Source: Cololabis saira
Taxonomy: Eukaryota > Chordata > Actinopteri > Beloniformes > Belonidae
NCBI RefSeq assembly: GCF_033807715.1
Contig: NC_084599.1
Location: 15,350,625 to 15,414,624 of the forward strand
DNA: 64,000 nt
Reading direction: 5' to 3'
Position numbers and translations under genes: made by a program
The notes under the pieces: generated by a model
Told to the model about the DNA's origin: nothing
Seen by the model: the letters and a program-made list of their open reading frames with translations, nothing else
Database searches by the model: none
Shown here: positions 26,616 through 37,162 of the stretch, in pieces
Numbering within the stretch: the first letter of the stretch is position 1
How the letters are laid out: the number at the start of each line of letters is the position of its first letter

Positions 26616-26895
26616 GCACTGCCTCCTGCTTGGGGTCCAGCTCGGAGCAGCCGTGCTGCAGCCGGCTGATCTTGCCCTGCAGCCCGCGGACCCGCTGCTG
26701 CGTGGACGCCAGGTCCCGCTCCAGCTCCTGGAAGATGGAGCAGGCGTGCCTGGCCAGGTCCGACAGCTGCCGCAGGCTCCGGGACAGAGCCGCGTTACTG
26801 ATGGACACCAGGTCCTCGAACACCGCACCCTCCTCGTTCGGGACCCGGTACCTGCACAGCAACTGGGGCTCCACGACTCTTTTAGCGAACGGCAT
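26616..26895 (-). CDS. nhs: NHS (Nance-Horan syndrome protein), first coding exon only
   Basis: NHS regulates actin remodelling and cell shape through an N-terminal WAVE-homology domain that contacts Abi-family proteins. This exon encodes 93 residues starting [20 protein letters not shown]; the WAVE-homology part contains [37 protein letters not shown] and ends LDPKQEAV. It matches the ends of human NHS exon 1 (MPFAKRIVEPQ...; [35 protein letters not shown]). Human exon 1 has a long Pro/Ala-rich insertion between these blocks that is absent here (only about 15 residues, [13 protein letters not shown]). Donor gtgagt leaves one extra base, the same phase as in human. No exon 2 is visible in the remaining 26.6 kb, so intron 1 is at least that long. 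Could be the nhsa or nhsb paralogue; synteny with REPS2 argues against NHSL1 or NHSL2. Confidence 0.92.
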
Positions 26896-27240
26896 GGTTG
26901 TTTGGGACCGGGTGTTAAATCCTGGCAGAAGTTGTCCCCGCGGCCGCTGCTCCGGCTGCGGTGAGTTCAGCTGCGGCCGGTGATGCCCCCCATCCTCTCC
27001 TCCGGTACAGGGGACTGCTGCTGTGCTCCGAGCCGCTGCGCCGGGTCATCTGCTGCCCCGATGCTGCTGGGTTTTTTTTTTTACTGCTCCAAAGTAGAGG
27101 TGGTTTTTAAAAAAGAAGGTCTGGAGGAAGACCAGGGGTGGAGCTTCGGGGATTTGTGGACGAGGAGTCGTTGTGGATCCGCAGCCACCGCGGAACCGCC
27201 CGGCGGTCCCTGTGATGCTCCTCCCGGGGCGTGAAGTGTT
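26896..27240 (-). promoter_or_regulatory. nhs: CpG-rich promoter side and 5' leader of NHS
   Basis: GC- and CpG-rich stretch directly upstream of the NHS ATG, which has A at -3 (AACCATGCC). The richness begins within exon 1 and falls off abruptly near 27240. No TATA box is apparent, as expected for a CpG-island promoter. The start site is not determined. Confidence 0.55.
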
Positions 27241-27429
27241 AGGATTGCGTTATATGACACAATGCTGGGAAAAACCACGGAACAAGGATTAAAACAAGAA
27301 GAGGGAACGTGTACAGCTGATTAAATTATCTTTAATTATCTTTTTTTTTTGTGATCAAATGTTTTTATTTATTTTTCATGATTTTCTTATTATCAACGGT
27401 GGCATCCACAATGATGTTAAACAAACCTT

Positions 27430-27565
27430 TATGAATTTATGAATTGATTAGGATCCCCATTAGCTGATGCAGTACATCAGCTACTCTACATTAACACATA
27501 TTCTCACACCCTTCCAAACCCACCTCTTGGACCTAAGCATTCCATGAAAACAATTAATAATTAAA
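27430..27565 (-). mobile_element. LINE 3' end fragment
   Basis: TTGATTAGGATCCCCATTAGCTGATGCAGTACATCAGCTAC is the (reverse) 3' region of a common fish LINE. It appears to continue beyond the next repeat (28414-28660, A-rich with AAAATAAAACAAAGG). Confidence 0.5.
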
Positions 27566-28413
27566 GCTGCAAGCAGCGATGAACGGGCCCTCGCCCGGGC
27601 AATTTCCACCAATAAAGGTCAAGGACTCAAAACGAAGTCCGATGACACCACCCCCATGACTCTTTATGTCAAACCATTCAAAAGTTATGGCAGAAAATAG
27701 GGACAGTCAAATATGGACCAATCAGATGAAGGGGCGGGGCTGATTTGCACCAATTATGTTCAAGGACTCAAAACCGATTCCGATGACACCACCCACGAGT
27801 CTTTATATCAAACCATTCAAAAGTTATGGCAGAAAGTAGGAACTATCAAATATGGACCAATCAGATGAAGGGTGGGCGCGCTTTTTGGCGTCTATCGTCG
27901 CCACAGTAACGCTTTTGACTGCTTTTGAAAAGTAATGCCGATCGTCACAGGGTCCAGACGCACATTTTGATGTATAACACACCTGGGTGCACGTTACGGT
28001 TCGGGAGAAGAAACAGCCGAAGAAATGGCATAAATTGCGCCAAAATGACACGATTAATTCAAAATGGCCGACTTCCTGTTCGGTTTCGGCCATGGTGCCA
28101 AGAGACTTTTCTTTAAGTTGTGACATGATACAGGTGTGTACTGATTTTCGTGCATGTACGTCAAACCGTATTGTGGGGCTTGAGGCACAAAGTTTTCTAG
28201 GGGGCGCTGTTGAGCCATTAGGCCACTCCCATTAATGCAAACTATTAAATATCAAATTTTTCGCCAGGCCTGCAAAATTGCGTGCAAAATTTGGTGACTT
28301 TTGGGGCATGTTTAGGGGGGCAAAAAGGCCCTCATTTCGTCGGAAGAAGGAAAAACAAAAATTCCTACAGATACAATAGGGCCTTCGCACTGTCAGTGCT
28401 CGGGCCCTAATAA
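27566..28413. mobile_element. Abundant fish interspersed repeat (GCAAGCAGCGATGAACGGGC type)
   Basis: Starts AAAGCTGCAAGCAGCGATGA..GGGCCCTCGC and ends CTTCGCACTGTCAGTGCTCGGGCCCTAATAA. Contains two tandem copies of about 125 bp (from CAAGGACTCAAAAC to GGACCAATCAGATGAAGGG) at about 27618 and 27759. No coding capacity. I recognise the text as a dispersed fish repeat but do not assign a superfamily. Confidence 0.7.
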
Positions 28414-28689
28414 AGAAAAAAAAAAGATAATACAAAGATAATAGAACAAAGGACAAAATAAAACAAAGGCAAAACATTTTACCTGCTGCCATATACCAAA
28501 ATAAAATATTTTGTTGTTTTGCATTATGGATTCGGGCTGTAGATATTTCCAGATAGATAATGTCAAGAAAAGTCAGATACCAATGGGAGTTGTTAAGCGT
28601 GTATGGTGGTTTCCATCCTACTGCTATTATGATAATATCTTTAATTATCTTTAACAATTCAACATTAGGTATAAACCTGCTTCTTTAGT

Positions 28690-29510
28690 CTGTATGCCAT
28701 GATTGGTTGTTTGTTTATTTTGGTCATTTCCAAAATAACAATTCAAATATAAAAAGAAATGAAAGAAAAGAAAACAACAAATAGACATGAAGTTAATGTT
28801 GATATTGCATTAAAACAAGACCAAAAAGGTGTAGGCTGAAGCTTAGCTTATTACGCCTACCCGTTTATAATCAATATCGGTCAACTCCTACATATACCGA
28901 TACAGAACTGTAAATCAATTAAAAAAAAACTTCTCATATACTTTTTGTATATTGAAAACATTCAATATACTGCATAGACCTATTATCTATTTAAGTTCCG
29001 ACACTTACACAAACACTCATACAATATGATCATTCTTAATGAGCATCTTGTTCTTCAATATTTTAAATATTTGGTATGTACTGCACTCTTTAATTTCCAT
29101 TTCCAAAACATTCCACAGATTAACCCCATGAACATCTATGTTTGACATCCGTTCTGTTCCTTGTTTTTGTGAACATATATTCCTCTCAGTTCATATGCAC
29201 TTTGTCTTTGCTGAAACAGCTTCTGGATACAGTGTGGAAACAGATTATTTATAAGCCTTGTACATCAACAGTGATATTTTGAAATCAACAAGTTCATTAA
29301 ATTTGAGCATCTGACAATTAATAAATAATTTATTTGTTGGTTCCTGATAACCGTATCTGTTGATAACTTTGATTGCTCTTTTTTGAAGCAAAATAATTGG
29401 ATTCATGATTGTTTTGTATGAATTCCCCCAAATCTCCACACAGTATGGTAGTATGAGAGAATGATACAACATTTGTAATGCATCAGTATTGTAAAAGGAG
29501 CATCCACCAA
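28690..29510 (-). pseudogene. LINE reverse-transcriptase ORF, C-terminal relic
   Basis: The minus strand from 29472 reads LYHSLILPYCVEIWGNSYKT, then LLQKRAIKVINRYGY and FKISLLMYKAYK, the region following the RT domain in fish LINEs (Y-C-x-E-x-W-G-N and L-Q-K-R-A-I motifs). Further on, across frameshifts, VNLWNVLEMEIKECSTYQIF follows. Truncated at its 5' side near 29510. Confidence 0.75.
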
Positions 29511-29994
29511 AAACATAGGCTGTTTTTGCAATCCATTATCAGATACTATTTATGAACACAGTAAATATTATATAGTACCTACCACAATCTTTACTGTGCC
29601 CTTGTAAACATGTAAGTCAGTATATTGTATGATGTGGCTGGTTTCTGCAGATGTTCACAGGTGTTTGGCACTTCTTATTGTACTATGAAAAAAGTTATGT
29701 AGACCTAATCATTTTATCATTTCAACCAGTCTTCACCAAGGTGAGAGAGGCCAGATGGGAGGAGAGGATACTTGGGATGATGACAACCAATTAAACAAAA
29801 TCTTCTTCAGCTTCATTCACTATACGTAAACACGAATGAACAAGTGAATTTAAATGCATAAACAAAGTAGACTGCGGAACAACGGGCAGGAGAAATGAGA
29901 AGCAACCTCCTGAACTTAACTAAGTAAACAAGTAACAGCCTCTTATTGGAAAAGTACTGCAGTCAGATATTTCTTTAATAACTACCCCAGAAGA

Positions 29995-30640
29995 GACATC
30001 TGTAGTCATGGAAAAGTTATTCATCAGGGTGAAATTAATGGCTTTCTTAATGCAAACAAAGCGACTAAGGAAATCGCTGAAATACAAACGTTGGGTTAAA
30101 AACTGGCCGAGTTATTATTAGAACCTGGAAGGGTAGTGTTCTACAGGATCACCTTTGATGTACATGATCAGAGGTCCTTTAAAACACTTGGCGAGATGCA
30201 GTTGAACTAAATGAATAGAATATTTACAGAAAGAGCTTTTTCACTCAGACGATGTGAAGAAAACTCAAGGCCCTGGGGCTAAACAGCTGTACAGCTTCAC
30301 TGAGGCTGATTAAAAAAAATCCATATGCTCGAAGGAACAAAGACTGGACTCTGGAACAAAGGAAAAGGGTCATGTGGCCTAATGAGTCCAGAGTGACTTG
30401 TTCCAGGGTGATGGGTGTCACAGAAAGAAGAACAGTGAATGAGGTTAAAACTCCTCACAGCTAATGTCTGTAGTACAAACTCTTTCATCAACAAAACAGA
30501 CTTTTGCTGAAAAATGAATGCAAATTTGGGGCAAATAAATGTAATCCTGCATAAGGTTATTGTGATGATGATACATTTGAGTGTGCAGGCTATAATCAAA
30601 GATGGTGCATAATATATTAGACCATGTGGCCTTTTCTTTA
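29995..30640 (+). pseudogene. Tc1-like transposase relic with internal deletion
   Basis: The 5' half resembles the N-terminal helix-turn-helix region (CATGGAAAAG..ACTAAGGAAATCGCTGAAA..TTGGGTTAA..ACTGG). The stretch at 30340-30440 encodes DWTLEQRKRVMWPNESRV, the start of the DDE domain (WSDESRF in intact copies). The end (CTATAATCAAAGATGGTGC..AATATATTAGACCATGTGGCC) matches the usual 3' part. The centre is missing. Confidence 0.75.
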
Positions 30641-30825
30641 TTATTTAAATTAATTATTTATTACATTTTTTGAATAATTTAAAATAATATTATACTAAAT
30701 ATAAATACATAAATATACTATAAATATTATATTATAAACAATAAATATATTATATTATATAATTGACATTATATTATAGATTCATATTATTATTATATAC
30801 TTAAATGATATTTTAAATAATTAAA

Positions 30826-30828
<3 letters not shown>

Positions 30829-30899
<71 letters not shown>
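30829..30899. repeat. (TTA)n microsatellite
   Basis: About 23 TTA units, in a broader AT-rich stretch from 30630. Confidence 0.97.
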
Positions 30900-30902
<3 letters not shown>

Positions 30903-31084
30903 CAGAGGCAGTGAATTCCATATATTTATTATTATTGTAACAAATATAATTAAATAAGTATTTGTTTGGCATGGTGCACATAAAACCTGCTTCTGGTACT
31001 CGTGTACTATTAGGTTTGTAAAATACCTTTACTCTTTCAAAAAGGCTGTGGTTAAAAGGTTTGTGCAGACTGAATATTTCAAAG

Positions 31085-31560
31085 AAATGATTCCTCAGTG
31101 TGAAAAGTGCGAGGAGGTTCGGTCCTCCAGCCTCTGCAGTGGATAATATTGTGAAAACATTCAGGGAGTCCAGGCAAAATGTGTCAAGGCCAAGACAAGA
31201 GGCTGTCTATGGGTACACATGGCTTCTGATCCGTCATGCGGTGAGAAATAATCATGCCACCGTGACCAGGGCGCTATGTAGGCTCAGGAGGAGAACTGTG
31301 GAAACCACCGTCAGACGGACAAAAAGACAGTAGACACAGGCTCTGTGGTTGAACGAGGCCGCAGTTGTTTTGGAAATAAAAAAGAAAGAGACTTTGAGTT
31401 TCACATTCAAACGATGAAGAGACCAGGCTGTTGTTGGCAAAGAGTGAAACAAACACATCTTTGACAATATGGGGGTGTATCACTGCCCGCAGGATGGGTT
31501 ACTCCCATGAGTGTGTTAATAACATCCATTCAGACTCGGATGTGTTGCCACCATTCACCA
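31085..31560 (+). pseudogene. Second Tc1-like transposase relic
   Basis: RRFGPPASAVDNIVKTFRES at 31115-31170 is the helix-turn-helix (FG-PPxS-V-NIV--F-ESG) of a Tc1-like family. Later TGACAATATGGGGGTGTATCACTGCCCGCAGGATGGG matches the VWGCISAHGMG segment. Same family as the relic at 8640-8828, at a different part of the gene. Many stops and shifts. Confidence 0.65.
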
Positions 31561-33284
31561 TTTAAGATCTAAGCCATCCACATTTATCTGCTATACTTCC
31601 AACTTTCAAACAGCTTTTAAACTGATTTAGTCATTTATTTCCCTAAATTCCTTACAGTACAATTTTATTATTATTTATTCATTTCTCATACCCTCGTGTA
31701 TCCTGTTCAGTCACATGTAAGAGATCAACAAAATGTCTCAACGGTCATGTTAGTGGACTGTTGGACGCAGTGTATAACTTTCCATCGACTCAGCATATCT
31801 TTGTAGCCTACAAACACGTCATTAACGAGAGATCTGAGGGGAATTTTCTTGATAATGCTCCCACAACAACTTCCTTGAAAATTAATGAATGACTGAATTG
31901 ATCCTTGCCTTTTTCTCCTACTGTAAATGGACTAATTTGGGGTGTTGAAATGTTGGTGAACCACATCTGGTTTGGGCAGCTGTCTATGATGCCTTTTTTC
32001 CTATTTTTCTGACATCTTGTTCAGGAAATGATAATCGAACGATGAAGATTATAGTCATTATAGAGTCTGTGATGGGGATACTGTTATTACACTCCAACTC
32101 TTTGAAAAGGAGAAGATTTTCAGAGGTACAAAGTGATTTCGGACAACAAAAAAAATGGAGATGCTGCACAATTGGTAATTGGACAAAGATGACAGCTTTT
32201 ACAGTTTAATTAGCTGAAAATGCTCCGGAGATCTCGACCCGTTAAACCTCTCGTATGTCGCATCTCTGCCTCTGCTTTCAGTTCTGCGTGTGGGCCCGAC
32301 AGCCGGAGCTGAGCTACATTCACATTTGCTGAATGAGGCTTTAGCTAAATCCCACCAGCTGACGGGGCCAGAATCGACTGAGGTGACGGTCCCAAAGCTC
32401 ATCCTGTGGCCTATCTAATGTCCACACCAGAAGTGCAAACCTTTGCAAAGCCCAGCTGGGGACAAAAGAGGGACAAGAGAAGCGACGTATGCCGTCATCT
32501 TTGAGTAATGTCGCTGCAACAAAAGGGCGAACTTAAACAGATAAAAGCTGATAATCTTTGTTGGGAGGGCTTGGCTTGATCATAGCCACCATGGGAAATA
32601 TGTATAGACACATTTAGTCTTCACTGAACTTAATAAGGTGTTCATGTACAGTATATTCCTCATTTAATTTGATGACATGTCAGTGCACTTTAGTGACTTG
32701 AATGGTGTGACATGTGGAGATGGAGGAGCCCGGTTCTCTCAGAGCCCGAACTAGCACAATAATGAACCATGTGAACATTTTAAGTCAGTGATAGCTAGAT
32801 GGTAATTATATTAAGCAGGCGTATACTTAGAGACATCTCACAGCTGACATATAGTAGTTTCCTCATCAGGCTCAGCTGTCATCTTGAGATGCAATGCAAA
32901 CACTTTAAAGTGGTATTTATAGTTCAGCCAGATTGGCTCCCAGTTAAGTCACCTGATATAATGACTGCACGCCCTCCTCTCCTGGGGGTAGAAGTTGAAA
33001 CAAAACCTACAACCACGAAGGAGACGCTGGAGGTTGACCCGGCAGGTACCGACACGTACGTAAACTGTGGCAAAATATTGGTTATGGCACCGAGAAATTC
33101 CAAGCGCCTCGCTGCCGTCTGCCAGGCCCGTCTCCCAGACCCAAGTGTAACTCACTCCGACTCGTTTATCATTCTCCCCTCATTTCCTCAGATGTGGGAG
33201 CAATCTGGTCCGCCCTCATACGGGCAGACACTTCCGGCAGCTCGAGCAGATCAAGACCCACTTTCACTTTGCTCTCTCATTAGG

Positions 33285-33285
33285 A

Positions 33286-33312
<27 letters not shown>
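33285..33312. repeat. (GA)n microsatellite
   Basis: 14 GA units. They form the Arg-Glu run of a 203-codon open frame (32799-33410) that I do not regard as a gene. Confidence 0.97.
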
Positions 33313-33318
<6 letters not shown>

Positions 33319-33404
33319 AGCTGTCCCGTGATTTCAGTTCCCAAGAAACACTTTTTATATCCTCAAAATGTTTCACATGCAGCTGTTTCCAGAAGAAACA
33401 ACAA

Positions 33405-35460
33405 ACATGACACGCCAAAAGTTTTTGACACACCAGTAACAAACCGAAAACAGTTTTTAATTACAATGATGGCAACTTCAACAGAATATGTACACAAAAT
33501 AGAATTACACCATATTCAGCACGAAATGATTGTTCAAGGACAAGCAAGTATTTGGTGTAAACTTTCCCAGAACCAAGCACAGACTTGAACTCTTAAGAAA
33601 CTCTCACACAGATGTTTTCAAGGATATGAATTAAGATGCTATTGTTTTTGGTCTGAGAGATCCAATTTAATGAGACCTTCAACTTTATATTCAGCTGCAC
33701 GACCTTTAAAGGCAGATTTCTGTGCCTCTCAGTGAGACATCTGCACCTGCAGACAGGTGTTTTGGTCCACCTCTCAGCTGTCTCAGGGTTCAAGGGTGTC
33801 TTCTCCAGACTAAATGTTTCAGCTTTTTCTACAGATGTTCAGAAGGATTTAGGATCAGGGCTTTTTTTGAATTTGAATTTATTTATTTAAAACAGGGATA
33901 ATGCACAAAAAAAACATTATTCTTGTAAAACAAGAAGAGATGCTTTGAGCCAGGTTATAGCAACAATTGCTAATTTCCGCCTGTAGTCCCTGGGCAGGTA
34001 AAGTGCTAAGCAGATACAATATTAAGATTAATTGAAATAAGACATAATAACCATAATATTAAAAAATTTGACAGAATGCACTAATAAATAAAAGCACGGA
34101 AACAAGAGCGCCAAATCATAAAGTGCACAATAGAGACCAACAGCACATACACTCTCTCTCACTGTCATCACACATTCAAACACATACACATACAATACAC
34201 AGATAAAAATCATCCTCATCCTCAACCACACTCATAACCAGACACATACACACACTCACATAATACTCAACAATGTGTGCAAACTTGCTTACTTAGCAAC
34301 CAGCGCTTTGACAAGCATGAGAATGTGTGAGGATTTGTACATAGAATAAGTTCTGTGGGAAGGACATTCCACTGACCCATGGCCACACAGGAAAAAGAAG
34401 AGCTGCCAAACTGAGTTCTACGTTGAGGAATACTACACTCACCCCTCGTAACAGATCTGATGGGACAAGGCTTCAGAATAGTCCCATGTTTTGTTCGTGG
34501 TCATTCTTGGGTGTTTTATGTGTGTTTTGGGTCATTGTCCTGTTGGAAGACCTATGACCTGTATCTGACACCAGGGTTTCTTACACTGGGCAGCACATTT
34601 CCCTCCAGAATAGCTTGATTCTCTTGACTTTTCATTAAATTCTGTACAGATTCAATACACCTTGTGCCAGAAATAGATATGCAGCCCCGGAGCACGACCA
34701 AGCCTCCATACTGCGTAGTTGCTACACTGCTCTTTTCTTTGAATAAATACGTTTTGCATTTGTGAACATAGAGCTGACGTGACGCTTCATTTTGTCTCAT
34801 TTTCCCAGAAGCTTTGTGGTTTGTCAATATGCATTTTGAGGAATTTCAATCTGGCTCTTTGAAGATTTTGTGTTCAACAGTGAAGTCCTCCTCGATCATC
34901 TTCCATTAAGTCCACTTTGGCTCAAACGGTGATGGACGGTGTGATCTGACACTGATGTCCCGTGAACTTGGAGTTCACCTTGAATCGCTTTGCAAGTTGT
35001 TTGTGGCTCTTTGGTCGTCATTCATCTAATCCATCTCTTCACTTTGCATCAATCTTCCTCTTGTGGCAAAGTCTGGTCAGGTTGGCTACAGTCAGTTAAA
35101 CGAGCATCGAGCTGCTCGGAGACTTATAACCGCGACCTTTAACATGCCTGTCTATAATTTTCTTTTTGATGTCCTCAGCCAACGCTCTCCTTTGTTTTCC
35201 TGGGTCCATGTTCAGGGTTAGAACACCATCAAAGCAAACAGCAGTGAACACTTTTAATTAGTCATGTCACTACGGTCAAATTATTTCAATCTTTTCTGGG
35301 GACACCAACTAAATTTGTTGAGGCCAGTTTTTTTTTTCATTTTTATTATCAATAAATCAGTGTCTGATTTTCATTGGTCAATTTTCAGTAAATTCGTTTC
35401 AAATTCTTTCAGTGACCATTGTGGGATTTTCTTTCTTTAATGAAAGGGTAGCAACACATT
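33405..35460 (-). pseudogene. Tc1-like transposon relic, interrupted by a LINE tail
   Basis: Minus-strand text from about 34830 to 34560 reads HKCKTYLFKEKSSVATTQYG then GGLVVLRGCIS and LEGNVLPSVRNPG, parallel to the central DDE region of Tc1-type transposases (KYGGGSVMVWGCF..). From 33861 to 33795 the reverse of TCCAGACTAAATGTTTCAGC..GTTCAGAAGGATTTAGG encodes the DLNPIEHLW region. The two halves are separated by the LINE copy at 33862-34478. Numerous stops. Confidence 0.75.
33862..34478 (-). mobile_element. LINE 3' fragment inserted in the Tc1 relic
   Basis: The minus strand from about 34480 encodes KPCPIRSVTRGECSIPQRRT and SSSFSCVAMGQWNVLPTEL, a LINE ORF C-terminus with the conserved W-N-x-L-P motif. 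It is followed by a 3' UTR ending CCTGTTTTAAATAAATAAATTCAAATTCA. Removing it joins the two halves of the Tc1 text, with a few bases lost at the junction. Confidence 0.65.
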
Positions 35461-35957
35461 TGTCTAAATATTTACATGTGTGTAGGACGAAGCTAAAAGA
35501 TATTTTGGGAGAAAAATGCCTGAATGTAGTGCTTTCTTGGTTGTGAGCAGAGGAGTGAATTTAAGAAATGCGCCAATCAGTGTCCAAGGTTTCTGAAATG
35601 AGAGCCAAGTATGTATTTTTGGTCTGGGACTTCGGCCATCTCGGCCATGGACCGTCAGCTTGACCCCTGGGGTTGTATTTGTCTTGAGAAAGAGCAGCTG
35701 TTTCGTGATTGCTGCAGGATTGTGACTCTGTTTGAGCTCTGTTTGGTGGTCTGATATAATAATCCTGCAGTTTCTGGAAATAAATCCAAATTTTAGTTGT
35801 TGTTGTGCATTTGTTTCAGAAAACACATCATATAAGCATTTTATGGAAAAGTTTTACAGGGTGAGCAGTAGGTCAAAGTTTCACCAAAGTGAAAACGGAA
35901 ATATATCCTTCCGTGGTTTGAACAAAAAGGATCATTGGAGGAATAAAAATAGACAAC

Positions 35958-37093
35958 TTTATTGACCAGTTTCATGTGCATCTGAAGCCCAGAGCTCAGT
36001 TGTGCAGGATTTCAGGTTAACTTACAGTCCAGCACTCACATTTGACCAAACATGCAGTTTCATTCATGCCATCATGTCTTTCATCCATCTCATCCCTTCA
36101 ATCCAACAAGTCATGTGTAATTAATGGTCTGAAGCAAGCTTAGTGGCACAACATCTCACAATCTATCTTAACAAGCTGTGGGATGTTGTGCCATTTCTTT
36201 TTTGAAACCACTCATGTTTTGTAAAGTAAATATCATGACAGTATGGATGGTCTTCAGAAAATATGATAAAGAATGGAGGGATTAAAAAAAAAGCTGTTTC
36301 CAGAGAGTCAAGGTTGAAATTAAAGATGGAGCAACTTTTCAAGTAAAATGTACATGTTTCATACAAATCCTGCGTCAAAAGTGTCAACATTCGTCGGTGG
36401 CCCGGCGACCACAAGAGTCGCCGCTTTTGTTCTACAGACACATTCTGTGCACTTAAATGTGCAGCTAGACCAAATTCATCCCATATCTAACGTGGTCTTC
36501 GTCAGTGTTGATCCCAACAGTACAAATGTGTATTTTAATAAGTGCAAACAGCAGAATAGTGAAAAGGGAATCTGTAGCACCATCTCTTGCTCTCTGCAAC
36601 GCGTGTAGATGCAAATGAAATGCACAGTGTGTTAAAAATAGAGAGGCTTATAGTTCTCATGATTACCAGAGAACACAAACACTTATGGGACTCACGGCCT
36701 TGTGTGCAAACTATCACATGTGCTGTAAACAAATTAAGATTGATATGCAGAAACTACCAGGAAATCAAGAGAAAAAATAAGTTAGCATGTCACAATAGAA
36801 AACATGATCATTTACATGAGCATAATAAACAATGATTTAGAAAAATACATGGTTTAATTATGCAAAACATCCTTAAAAGTAACAAACGAATGAAGGGCAG
36901 GAAATGTTACATCCCTGTTTGTTGAGTCAATACAATTCTGCTTCCAGTATCAGCCCTTTATACACTATTCAAGAGGGGGGAAAAAAATACTTCCTATATC
37001 CTGGCTCAAACGTTTTGACTTCAATAGAGAAACTGCTGGCGTTCCAGTGACGGGGCTTGGCAACGTGACCCGGACCAACCACCGGGGGCTTGG
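35958..37093 (-). other. reps2: Probable REPS2 3' untranslated region
   Basis: Downstream of the REPS2 stop there is no further coding similarity. The first clear AATAAA hexamer on the minus strand that I see is at 35963-35958, about 1.1 kb after the stop. The true cleavage site is not determined, and a longer transcript end is possible. Confidence 0.4.
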
Positions 37094-37162
37094 TCAAGTG
37101 GAGGTCACAGGCCGCAGGAGCTCCAGCTGGCACTCCAAGGTGACTCTCTCCTGGTGAACCAC
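37094..37162 (-). CDS. reps2: REPS2 last coding exon 17 (stop codon)
   Basis: Acceptor tctcctgcag, 22 codons [22 protein letters not shown] then TGA at 37096-37094. Matches EVHQERIALENQLEQLRPVTVL at the mammalian C-terminus. Confidence 0.95.
   Translation of the reverse strand: MVHQERVTLECQLELLRPVTST

Noticed and set aside
26623..26983. Plus-strand frames of 103-117 codons opposite NHS exon 1
   Set aside because: Antisense shadows of a GC-rich exon; the minus strand gives the NHS protein.
32799..33410. 203-codon plus-strand open frame, the longest outside the purine repeats
   Set aside because: No recognisable domain, ends in a (GA)n microsatellite read as Arg-Glu, no splice or promoter context; chance frame.
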